Source of the DNA: Saccoglossus kowalevskii
Lineage: Eukaryota > Hemichordata > Enteropneusta > Harrimaniidae
NCBI RefSeq assembly: GCF_000003605.2
Contig: NW_003108086.1
Coordinates: forward strand, 200,331-226,796
Length of the DNA stretch: 26,466 nucleotides
Reading direction: 5' to 3'
The translations under genes were made by a program, and so were the position numbers. The notes beneath the pieces were generated by a model, which was not told the origin of the DNA, ran no database searches, and saw only the letters and a list, made by a program, of their open reading frames with translations. This document shows positions 1-10,900 of the stretch, one piece after another (within the stretch, counting starts at the first letter, position 1; the number at the start of each line of letters is the position of its first letter).

Positions 1-172
1 CACCGCAGGTGATGTGCCCATTACATTTTCTGCCACATGGAATGCAAATACGGTGATCATCGTAAGTGAGCATCGATATATGGCACTCTTCACACTTTCG
101 TCCGAAAGTGTTTGAATCCGAAGTGCTGGGATGAACGGTGTTCAACTCTCCGGTATCCATATTTTCCGCCAT
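1..172 (-). pseudogene. Start of a second DIRS-like ORF1 (Cys/His-rich), running off the left edge
   Basis: The minus strand opens with ATG at 172 and stays open for 57 codons to the edge. It contains KCEECHISMLTYDDHRICIP, then CGRKCNGHITC. This C-x2-C-x8-D-x-H-x2-C-x2-C arrangement resembles the Cys/His cluster of the DIRS-like ORF1 at 4000-4112, so a second, related element probably begins here in the same orientation. Intact or broken cannot be judged. A host zinc-finger exon is the alternative. Confidence 0.45.
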
Positions 173-540
173 CTTGAAACTGAAGGCGGGCTTTTGAGTT
201 TCGTTACTAAAACTACAATTTTTTACTCAAGGTGACTAAGTACGAAGTTCTTGACGTCCACAAGAGCTTCCTGACACACTAATAGTTCGGTGGCTGTGTT
301 GATGGGTGGTAACAATGTATTTCCACCGCAAAAACAATGATATTTTGGCAAGCCCAAATTTCAACCGTGAATCAATCTCGTGGTTAAAAATGGAAGTATG
401 CAAATCAGATGACAGGGGAAGGACGCCCCCTACGGGAGCTATCCACTGTTATTTCGATTTTATTTAACCAGTATTATATGATAATTGGCAATTATCCCAT
501 TTGTTTATGAAATTAAAATTTCATTAACCAAAGGGGTTAG
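173..540. other. Unassigned stretch, probably leader or terminal sequence of the left-edge element
   Basis: No gene or convincing exon is seen. The stretch lies upstream of the minus-strand ORF1 start. A GC-richer patch at 418-450 (ACGCCCCCTACGGGAGC) could be an element end, but no matching repeat was found elsewhere in the window. Confidence 0.3.
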
Positions 541-886
541 TATGCAATACTCTGTAATAAACGTGAAATAAATCATCATGGACATGTATCCTAACATGTA
601 TAATCTATGTACCAAGTTTTAATGAAAACTGGCATAGCATGTCCAAAATACAACATTTTCAAAAAACAAGATGGCTGCCAGTCGGCCATTTTAAATCGAA
701 TCGCTAAACCACTGCATGTGCATATGTCCCGCATAAAGTACTAGGCACATGCAAAGAATGAACGGAATCGGTTCAAGGGATTCTGAGATATGACTCCGGA
801 CGGACGCACAGACGCACGGACACACGGACGGAGGAGACCGAATTATAAGTCCCCGTTTTCGGACTTCGTCTGAACGGGGACTAATA
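541..886 (+). mobile_element. Hairpin-ended repeat element, 5'-truncated copy A
   Basis: This copy shares with the copy at 10400-11770 a diverged core (ATGGCTGCCAGTCGGCCATTT-like segment near 670), a GGACGCAC/GGACGGA-rich run at 795-833, and a terminal hairpin at 848-882 (arms AGTCCCCGTT...GGAC and GTC..AACGGGGACT) followed by AATAA. No 5' end equal to the other copy was found, so it looks truncated. No coding capacity is seen. It abuts the DIRS-like RNase H stop at 900. Confidence 0.6.
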
Positions 887-899
887 ATGGGACAATCGG

Positions 900-2557
900 C
901 TAAACTAAAAAATGGAGGCGCCTCGAAAGGGCGTCTGCCAGACCGTTTCTCACCCCTGGAAGGTGGTGTGTGGTTAGCTCCACATTGTATTCCAGGCACC
1001 AGAGGAGAATTTGCTCTGCTAGGACCGACAACGATGGGGAACGCGCCCCCCCCCCCTCCTTGTTGATGTAGGAGACCACTGCTGTGTTGTCTGTGCGAAG
1101 CAGGACTCTGTGGTCTCGAACTTCGGGTCAAAAGTGAGAAAGTGCTAGGTGCACTGCTTTCAGCTCGAGCCAGTTGATATGGTGGTCCCGAACCCATTGC
1201 GGGGGCCATATTCCTTGGGCTTGTTTGTCCAATAGATGCGCTCCCCAACCTTGGAGGGCGTCTGTTACCAGAGTCATGGTTGTGACAAGTGGGTCCAAGG
1301 GGACCCCCTGTCTGAGGTTGGTCAGTGACGACCACCAGGACAGGGTTTCCTTTACTTGGTCCGGGATCAATACCCGTCTGTTTAGTTCCCGTAGGTGAGC
1401 TCGGTATTCCAATAACAAGCGTTGGACCAGGCGGCTGCGTAGTGCGGGGTGGGGAACTACCCTTCGAACGGAGGTCATCATTCCGATGAGCCACATTAGT
1501 TCTCGGAGAGACACTGAAGGTACGCTGACTAGGCGTTCTGCTCGGTTGCTTAGCACTAGGCAACACGCTTGAGATGGGGGAACCAGGCCTACTTCGGTGT
1601 CGAACTCCATGCCCAGAAACACCAACTGTTGCGTCGGGTCGGGATGGGACTTTTTGTGATTTACTAAAAAGCCCAACCGGTGAAGTAAATCCTGTGTAAG
1701 CCTTACATGTCTGGCTAATAATCCCTTGTCAGGGTTGAGTATCAACCAGTCGTCTAGGTACGGATTGATGTGTACCGACATTTGGTGAAGCAGCAGCACT
1801 ACCTGATTCATCACTCTGGTGAATACGTAGGGCGCTGTGGATAACCCGAAGGGAAGCACCCGAAATTCGAATACTTGGCCCAGATGAGCGAACTCGCTGG
1901 GTGCATCGGTATGTGCAGGTAAACGTCGCATAAGTCTAAAGAGGCTAGCCAGTCGAGCCGGTGGATGGAGAGTAGGACACTGGATGGTGTCTCCATGCGG
2001 AACCGATCGAGAAGCACATACTGGTTTAGTCTTGTTAGGTCCAGAACCGGACGCTAGCCGCCTGTAGATTTTGGTATTACGAATACATTTGAGTAGAAGC
2101 CCGGACTCAGTGCCGGCTGAACTATTCTGTGTATGGCGCCCTTTCTTAGCAAACTGTCTACTTCCTGTCTGATTGCTTCCGCCTTGCGGGGATCCCCTGG
2201 CAGTGCCCCCAACGGGGGGACACTGACAGGGGCGGAGGAGATGTCAGTGGTATTCTGTAACCGCGTGTGATCACCTGGAGCGTCCAGGGGTCGGTTACCC
2301 GCTGCCTCCAAGCCGGAATGCACCGGCGCAATCTGCGTGCGACAGGGATCTGTGGCCATGGGTTCGGCGATTGCAAGAGGGGGGGTTGTTCCTCCTCTAC
2401 CGTGAGGTGAGCCTCCCCGTAGATCACTGGGGTTACTAAGCTGTAGCCTGATCTCTTGCCGAACGCAGGCCCATCCCCCGTCGCAGAGATAAGCGTCAAA
2501 CATGCTTACCCCGCTGCCGGGGATGATGACCACCCAAGAAGGAGGAGGAGCCACCAC
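900..2557 (-). pseudogene. DIRS-like retroelement: reverse transcriptase and RNase H, broken
   Basis: Read leftwards, the region holds an RT entry segment (LLRKGAIHRIV, GFYSNVFVIPKSTGG), the palm motif DLCDVYLHIPMHP, LPFGLSTAPYVFTRVMNQ, and catalytic NPYLDDW (YLDD at 1749-1760). RNase H blocks follow: TDALQGWGAHLL, NWLELKAVHLAL, RTDNTAVVSYIN and HLPGVRNGLADALSR. These are the RT/RNase H signatures of DIRS-type elements. Breaks are an in-frame TAG at about 2054-2056, a frame change near 1915-1930 and another near 1128-1140, plus a G-run in the RNase H (complement of about 1045-1058). The reading ends at a TAG at 900-902. The tyrosine recombinase expected in DIRS elements is absent. Confidence 0.85.
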
Positions 2558-2559
2558 CT

Positions 2560-3352
2560 GGTCCTCACTTTCCTGGGAGTGCGCCGCTACCCTTCCCTCC
2601 CGCGGATGGGTACGAGCACTTGCCTCCTGGCTGACTCTGTTTAGCGGAGCTAGTCCTAGGGCGTTGTGCTTTCTGTGCTTGGGGCGCCCTCCGTTTACCC
2701 TTGGCAGCGGCCAACTGGCTATTGGATTCGACTTGGACCATTTGGTTTGTTACACCCCGAAGCTCTGCGACTGCCCCTGCTATCTCCCCATCAAAGAGGG
2801 TGGAGGATCTCCAGTCTGCGTAACTGAGGCGGTGGCGTACCCCCTGACTCAGTTCACCGGCGAAAACACACGCGTCTAAAACCGCGTCTCGCTGCACAGT
2901 AGTAGCCCCGGCCAAGAGAGCCATATGACACTGGAGGATATCGCACATAGCCGTACGGTGGCCTACCATTAACTGTGTCGCTTGCTCTAGAAGGCGAGTG
3001 CGTTCTGCATCTGAGGTCTCAGAGTCCTGGGCGCGCACAAGAATGCGCTCCAGTGTGGCGCCCACAAATTCAAGGAAATTGATGAGTCGCAACTCCGCTC
3101 TCAGGGCATGTTGGATAGTCTCAGAAAGGGTCGATGAGAATGTCCATGGAACGCGGCCATCCCCCTTCACCCGGCTGGCAAAACAGAAGTTTGTGGTATC
3201 GGGGTCCGGTCGGGGACTTCTGGTTTCGTCCCACGAATTGGGACAAAGTATGTTCTAACCCGAACGCCTTGTCCCAAAAACGGAGTCCTGGCTACCAGCG
3301 TCCCCGTTGGTGTTGTGTGTCTGAGGTTCCCGTGGAGACCTGCTGCCACTAG

Positions 3353-3397
<45 letters not shown>

Positions 3398-4241
3398 GTG
3401 TGTGTGTGTGCGTGTGTGCGTGCGTGTGTGCGTGCGTGCGTGTGTGCGTGTGTCCACGGCTGGGAACAGTGCTTTCTGTGTTTCTTCCTACTTGCCGGCT
3501 GAGAGGCCGCAGTGGAGACAGCTCGCTCCGCCTGCAAATGATCTACTCTGCCTGCCAAGGACGCAATTTTCCCTGACAGTCCTTCGACCAATGCCCTCAT
3601 TTCAGCGGCAAAACCGGCGCCGTGCAATGATGGGTCCACAACGGGACCCAGCGCGGGCCCCATAGGAGGAAAGACCTCCAGGGGCACAGCCTCGCTTTTG
3701 CCGGTAAAGTTGGGAAACCCACTGCCTGAAAAAACAGACTGTGTAGATGCCCTCCAATCAGCGGGGGAGACCAAACAAAATCGGCACCCCCACTATCGGG
3801 CCCTTTGCTTGGTATCCCGGTATGAGAACCGGTAACCGAGCGCAAGGACTTGTCATTCATGCCAACGCACAACTCACTTGTACCCATGCCGGTAGCACTT
3901 GCCGTGCGACCTTTTTGCGAACGAGCGACGCGGTCAGTCTCGGCTATTTTGACATGCTGCTGGAACGATTCCCAGGCTTCTGAACCCCAGTGATTACACA
4001 AATTCTCTGGGCAGACACCCGAACCCCGAACGCATGTGAAACAACGATAACACTTTGAATGCACGTTCCATTCCTGCAATAGCTGCGTACACTGAGTACA
4101 AATCTTCCTCATAAACTGAGGAGACAATACCGACGGTGAGCCTCTGGCGTCGCCAGTGCATCTGTCCATTTCTAAATACATTAAAAATAAAAGACGACGT
4201 GCATGAGGGAAAAGAATTACAGTTGTAAAAAGTGCCGCCAT
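2560..4241 (-). pseudogene. DIRS-like retroelement: ORF1 (gag-like), broken
   Basis: The N-terminal part has a Cys/His cluster (KICTQCTQLLQ, NVHSKCYRCFTC, then VCPENLCNHW) typical of the first ORF of DIRS-type elements. A middle part in another frame looks coiled ([20 protein letters not shown]). A C-terminal part at about 3170-2565 ([40 protein letters not shown]) leads into a basic, Lys/Arg/Gln-rich tail just before the RT region. Frames change near 3775 and again between about 3180 and 3350, and a long CA/TG tract lies inside, so no intact protein is made. It is in the same orientation as the host gene. Confidence 0.75.
3354..3453. repeat. TG/CA dinucleotide microsatellite inside the retroelement ORF1
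   Basis: About 100 bp of nearly pure (TG)n on the plus strand, with interspersed CG variants (TGCG) towards the right half. On the minus strand it would read as Thr-His repeats. It sits within the decayed ORF1, so it arose or expanded after insertion or in the parent element. Confidence 0.95.
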
Positions 4242-4712
4242 GAAATCAACATGTGACTACGTAGTGGCGCCGGGTTTGATTTCTTTGTTGTGGAAAAGCA
4301 TAACACACAAAGGGGAAAACGACACAAGGGTAAAAAGACAAGAAAAACTTATCCTACCAGCTAGAATGTCGGATGCCGCAGCTGCGGCGACGACCCACGC
4401 TAGAAACCCAGACAGGAAAAAGCAACAAAGCCAGGCAGAGCCGCTCAGAGAGAATTGAAGAGTGATGGACGGCTACCTATGACGTTGCCATGTGGCCTCG
4501 GTCATGTGGGTTCGTGACGTAAGGGGTAAAAAAATCTTGAGGTCATGGGGCTTCCCCTGACCTAGATTCTATCTCTCCGTCACCGGCAGAATCGCTGATT
4601 AATGCCTACAGTTCAAAATAGTCATTTTGACTGACCGGAGTCTATGGTGGGTAATTGAACGTAGTGAATTAATCTCATACATGTAAAAACATTGAAATGC
4701 AACTAGCCATAC
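4242..4712. other. Presumed 5' leader/terminus of the DIRS-like element and flanking intron
   Basis: No exon is seen. The sequence to about 4600 is GC-richer than the intron to its right, so it probably belongs to the retroelement. It contains an imperfect palindrome at 4540-4563 (AGGTCATGGGG ... CCCCTGACCT). A 74-codon frame at 4240-4458 on the plus strand has no recognisable domain. Confidence 0.35.
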
Positions 4713-4970
4713 CCTAAGTTTTTTCACTTTTGATGATGCACCAGCAATTCTAAATAAACCTTCTTCTTCCACACCCATCTGTAGAATAGCTTCACAGCAG
4801 GCTTCAATGGGGAATGCTATTTCTCTTTCTGCCACTCGTAGGTGGTCCACCAATTCTGTGCCAAACACTTTCTGCTGGGGGTTTTCCAAGAGCAATGCTC
4901 TCATGGCAGGTATCAATTGGTCAAGGTTGGCTGCAGCATTCTTGTGATACTTTGCCTGTTCTTCTACAAA
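4713..4970 (-). CDS. RICH-like gene, exon spanning end of BAR and start of RhoGAP
   Basis: A 258-nt exon in phase 0/0, with acceptor CTTAG just right of 4970 and donor GTATGG at 4712-4707. It starts FVEEQAKYHKNAAANLDQ, which matches the last BAR helix (EAQADYH in human RICH1). It then has an FGTELVDHL linker, the RhoGAP opening REIAFPIEACCEAIL, and GVEEEGLFRIAGASSKVKKL. The Arg in GLFRIAG is the expected catalytic arginine finger of RhoGAP domains. The remaining RhoGAP helices are not between this exon and the left edge; that stretch holds retroelement sequence. Confidence 0.95.
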
Positions 4971-7900
4971 CTAAGTAAAGAAACCAATAACAGTTAAAAA
5001 TGTGCTGGCCATGGAATTTTTTTCAGTTTTTGTCAGAATGTTTGAGAAAAAAATTTATTTTCAATTTTCACAAAAATCTAAATAAAGGCACGAGATTAGA
5101 ATGAATAATAATAATGTAAGCATGTGTCACATATTGAATATAGAGTACAAATTAACTAGAAATTTTGTTTGTTCGCCTAATAGAGGACAGCTGTAGAAGA
5201 CAGAAAATAGATTGGAAGCAGGTACTCTCCGAAAACAACAGAACAATGATACATGTACTACTTTGTCTATACTTAACTAATTACTTTTAATTTCTACTTT
5301 GATAAATAAAAGTAAGAAAAACTTGGAATTTTTTAATGTGAATAGAAATCGTAATGAAGTCAGTAGTTTGAGTAACCTGTATATAAAGTAATTTTGCACA
5401 AAAACATAACATAACATTGCACAAAAAAGAATAAATCATGATATCCTTATTGTTCTTCACACAATAAGATACATTCTACTGAGGGTATTGATCTAATACT
5501 TAATAATTTATAACTGAATTACACATTTAGGGACAAGACAACAATATTTATATTTTTGATAATCACATATATTACTTAATATTGTGTGATTCACAGTTTT
5601 TTGTCAGAATTTTTGTGAAAAATAAAAACAAACACACAATTTTAAGGATAACAAATGAAAATTGTGCACCCACAGTAATTTTGGAATACAGATTTTTTCA
5701 GTGCAAGATTTATAGATGCTTGTTGTCCTGAGCCACTAAAGTGAGGTGCTTTGGATTAATATACAGCACAAATTTATTCATCAAAAACTTTTTTCTTTCT
5801 ATGCAGGATTTTTTTGAAAATTTTGAAGAGGTGGAGAAATTACAGATAGTGGAAGATGATTTCTCCATCAAAAATATGTGTGCAAAAGACTTACTTCCAC
5901 TAACTTTTCTGAATATTCACTTTCTCTTGCTAGCAATGCCAACAGGTCAGTTACATAGGAATCCTGTGGGTAAGAAAGAAGTCATCAACCCTTCATGCTG
6001 TATGTATCAGTAGATTGCTGGCAGGTGTCATCAAAAACTGTGTTTGATCCAATAGAGGAGCATGTGAGGAATAATGTTTGTTTGGGTTGTGTTTTTCAAG
6101 TACATCAATCATGTGTACACATGTTTATTTATAAATAAGTATGGCCACACCGACTTAATTTTATGGATGACATCACCAATGACGAGTCTCCACAAATTGG
6201 TTTTCTGTCCAGAACTTGCCGACTCGTATTGTCGCAAAGTGCCGGCTTGTCGTAAAACTCGTTTTGGACTTTCTCAAAACGTGCCAATTTTGTCGTAAAT
6301 GATCTTCTGCACATGCGTATTGCGTTGCCGGGAATTCCAACATGGCGACCACGCCACCAAAATACGCGAGCATAAAAGTTCAGAGGAAAATCGGAGGGAA
6401 TTGTTGTAGACTGGTACGCAATTGACGTCGGCCAGGGAGATGTGACGTTTACACAGAGTGGCTGTCCCGCGTTTCTTCTGCAATGATGAGAAAAATGGGA
6501 GAGGAGTGGAGGTGTATGGTGGCCTAAAAGTCAGTCAGGCGACAAGTCAGTTCGGTTGCTTTGTCCGCATTGAAGCCGACAAAACTGCAACAAAAGCAGA
6601 GAAAGCTCCTCGGCCGAAGTCCGCTTTTGAGATGAAGGAAAGTTTCTTATTTTTTTTTCATTTTCTGATTTGGATAATTTGCTTGAACACACAGTCAGTA
6701 ATATTTTGATCAGATGACAAATTTTCATCAAGATACATGTACATAATTTTCTGCATCCAAATTTTTGTTGGTGTTTTTTTTTTCAATATCGAGCCTCTTA
6801 TAATTTGTTATAGTTTTGCTTCATTTAATATTTATTTATTTCTTGTTGTTTTTATGATAATTACGTAATTTTTATACCAGCTCCGTATTCCTGTGGTTTT
6901 TGCAGCATTATTTTTTTTTGGCAGTTTTTTTTTTTTTCGCCCTCTCGCATTAGATTTGGGGTCTCCAGAGGATGTCATCCATAAAATTAAATCAGTGTGG
7001 CCTATGTCAGATTACATCATTAAACAAAACGATTTATGTATATATGCCATCCTGTATTGTTCTTCATGCCAAATCAATATGAGTGCAAATATTTTTTTTT
7101 AAATTTACAGTTAATTTTAATATTCAAACCCACACACCTAAAACTAGTACAGCTTTGGAGAAGAAATAAAAGCATCCTTGCAAAAAAGTTTTCAAAATAG
7201 ACAGAATTGCATATATAACCCTGCCTTGTTACAAATTCTAATAGTGGTGTGAAACCTATATGTACCCACTCAGCTAGAACCAAATAACTGGCATCCATTG
7301 ATCAAACAAGCAAAAGAAATAAAACATTTTGATCATAAATTTTTTGAGTGAATAACTAAAACATCAAAACTACACCTAACTACAATAGGTGTTACAAACA
7401 CAGTTCATGACAAGTTCATATTTTAATCACAATGTCACACAACATTTGACCTTTTAAACATCAAATACAGTACACATATTTTACAAACACCAGCTGTTTG
7501 GGCTTGTATAGCAATTACCTACAATAATGCTGCTTTCAACTCTGTTATTGTTATTACCCTATATTTCACAGTCTGAATTGGAGACAACATCATTAATATG
7601 AACTGATATACAAGATGTATATATACCATATTAAATTTACTGAATACGAAGAAATTAAAACAAAAGTTATTAATTAATTGTCACTAAAACTTTACTATAT
7701 TTGATGAGTATTCTAATATGATTACAGAAAAAGTGGGTGTGGGTACTATGCAATATATATTTATTATTCAATGGATTTGCTAAATTTCATTCAAATGAAT
7801 GTGTAAAATTATAATATATATTATTTGCACCCTCAAACTGTGGATTTAAAACAGAGTATGTCGGCTCAAGATATCCAGTGTTAGTTATTTTTTCTTGTAC

Positions 7901-10900
7901 CTCTTGGTTAGTCATAACAGCAATCGCTTGGTCATGATATTGTGCTAACTTCTGTGCTACCTTCCAGCTGATTTCAATTAAGACTATAAATCTCTTATAC
8001 ATACATGTGCATTAACATACATTCACAAGAGACAAATTTTCACAAATTCAGTGAGTCAGTGACTTTTGTAACATTTTTTCTTCAGGAATGCCATAAAATC
8101 CTCAACATTTTAAAGTACCGGATACCCAACCATAGATGATTGAAACAAAAATTGTAACAAAAAAATACAATTTCATGAACACTATGTAATAGAAACCATC
8201 AATTGCATTGTATACTAGATCATTAAAGAATTACTATTTTGACAATAGAAACATCGCTGTCATCGTATGCGCTACTAATGAAGCAAATATCTAATAATAC
8301 ACATCTTGCTCTACATGTGGTCCCCACCATAAATCATTCTGAGTCAAATGCTGAAACTGAAATAGTGCTGAGTAAGTAATATGATTACAGACTTTTATAG
8401 AATGTGACTATTAAACTTACTCTAGCGGATGCCATTTTACTGCTAGCCTCTTCCATCTCTTCTTTAAGCTGATCTATTTTAGCCACATGTTCTGGCAAAT
8501 TACTTCTCCCAGCGGTTGTAGCTCTTACTGCAGATAAGTGTCTGAAAACAAAGTCATCATCTATGGTAAGAGTCACAGCATCAATACATTTATTAAGATT
8601 TGAATAAATGTAAATCTCCTTGTACCAAGTCTAAGATCTCGGATTGTGATATGATAACACCAGCAATTATTAACTATAAAGTCAATCTGCAGTAACCCTG
8701 ATCAGACATTTGGTGACCAAATTAATACCATAATGGCTCCTTGTATTTTACATGAATGACCTGTGGGTGTTTGCATGGTCAGTATACATGATATTTTGAT
8801 GATCCAGAATACAATAAATATAGTTTTTGGTTTTGCTTTCACTAGAGAAATGTAAACAACAAGTTATTGTTAATGACATAGTCCCATTGGAATTAGTTAT
8901 TCATGCCAAAAATAAAGTAATATGCACCAAAAGCATAGTTAATAATTTAGAGTGAATAATTGGCTGATCTAGTATCAACAGAAATTAGATGCATTAAATG
9001 ACTCTTCCGAAATTGTAATATATTGTCAGAAATTAAATAGGGTATGCTATTCATGCATTTTTTTTTATCCTACCTGAATTTCATTTGTCCAGGCTCATGT
9101 ACAGAGATACACATCAAATCATCATAGACATGACATGTATCTCAACATGTATAATGTTTGTATCAAATTTGAAAACAGACAAATCCTGTCCAAGAAACCA
9201 CATTTTCAAAAAAAAAAAAAAAAAGATGAATGCCAGTCTTTGATCCGATTATGGAACAAACTGACATGGACATGTATTCCTATATGTATGATGTATGTGC
9301 CAAATATGAAAATGATCCCTAAGCCTTGGAGACAATTGTATAGTCAAAAAGCAAGATGGCTGACAGTCAGCCATATTTGATCTGATTATGAAACAAACTG
9401 ACATGGACATGTATTCCTATATGTATGATGTATGTGCCAAATATGAAAATGATCTCTAAGCCTAAGTACTATTACTCACCTTGATCTTGCTGAATCCATA
9501 TCTAGCGTAGCTTTACCTAATCTCTTTTTCTGTGCATAGACATTAGGAATGTCAACCTAAGGCAATAAATTTAAATGAAATGAAGAATTTTATACAATAA
9601 ATTATATGTATTTTCATAAAAAGAAATGCAAGTTGCACAATACTAATTGATCTTTACAACATGTATTGTGAGAGCTATAAATGGCTGATGATCACTCTTT
9701 GATCAGCAAGTATAGATAAAAATCCTTAAATTTTAATGCTGCTTGTGAGAATCTTATTTCCCCTTTTTAATCACAACGATTTCAAATTCTCATCATTCTA
9801 TTGCAAGAATAATTGCATACTCGCAACAACCAGTGAGAATTATAATCAAACTGTTCTTACCTCTGCTAATTTATTTAGTGGTTCAAGTACTTTAGCTTCT
9901 ACCTCCATTTCAAACACAGTTTTGTCTTTGGCTATGTTCTGTTGACACTCTCCGCATGTGGCCAGCATAGACCTGTACAAAACATACATATATAGGCATT
10001 TCAGTTAATTACAGTTAATAATTACATTCAAAGTGTGCACATTAAATTCTGTTGGTAAATCTTGCATATCTAGGGGGGGGGGTATAACAATATTTTCAGA
10101 CTGAGCAGTCAGAGGAGAATTGAGTAGGTACCAAATCACGGCAAACATATACTGTAAAATACTTTATTTTTGCACGGAATAAATTTTCGCTGAAGGAAAG
10201 ATTCAGCGAAAATGAAATCCAACAAATATACCTTTTTTCCTATATATTACATTCAACTCATCAAAAAATAAATTCCATACAAAACACACAAAAAGTCTTT
10301 TCAGCGAAAATTAATTCCAGCTTAAATAAAGTATTTTACAGTATACAAATCATTGGATATTGGTACATTACTGCTATATGTTTCAATCTAGAAGAGCAGA
10401 AAACAAGTCATTGTCAATGACACGTCCCCGTTCCGTTCATATTTGAGTGACATATACATTCAAAGCAGATCATGACCGAAATGCACCTGCATATGTACAA
10501 CACATTGTACTAAATCTGAACAAAATCCATCCATGCATGACTGAGATCCGGTTCCGGAATTGTGAAAATACGTGATTTTGATGCATTTTCGGCCTTAAAA
10601 TGGCCATCATTCAGCTATTGTTAAGCGGATCATGAAACAAATGCACATATCTATTTGTGACATGATGTACCATGTGTGTGTGAAGTTTGAACTTGATCAA
10701 TCCAGACATGTCTTGGATACGGATCCAGAACTGAATTCTTTAACAAAATGGCCGCCAGTCAGCCATTTCGAACTTGATCCGAAAAAAAAAAAGACGTGCA
10801 TCAAGGTCCTATTATGTTTAATGTATGTACCAAATTTGAACAAAATCTGTCCATGCATAACTGAGATCCGGGTCCGGAATGGTGAAAATGTGCGATTTCC

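Noticed and set aside
691-1566. A 291-codon minus-strand frame as a protein
   Set aside because: It is low-complexity Pro/Ser-rich and overlaps the RT/RNase H reading in another frame; only short parts coincide with the RNase H reading after a frame change.
3315-3665. Cys-Val repeat frames on the plus strand and Thr-His frames on the minus strand
   Set aside because: They are translations of the TG/CA microsatellite.
4240-4458. A 72-codon plus-strand frame as a gene
   Set aside because: It is Ala/Lys/Gln-rich, lies in the presumed leader of the retroelement, and has no recognisable domain or splice partner.
7787-8002. The 71-codon minus frame as a confirmed BAR exon
   Set aside because: Its best splice sites do not give phase 0 on both sides, and its similarity to the missing BAR helix is too weak. 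It is recorded only as a candidate.
10149-10344. TA target-site duplication for the foldback MITE family
   Set aside because: TA flanks fit copy 1 but not copies 2 or 3, so the duplication could be chance.
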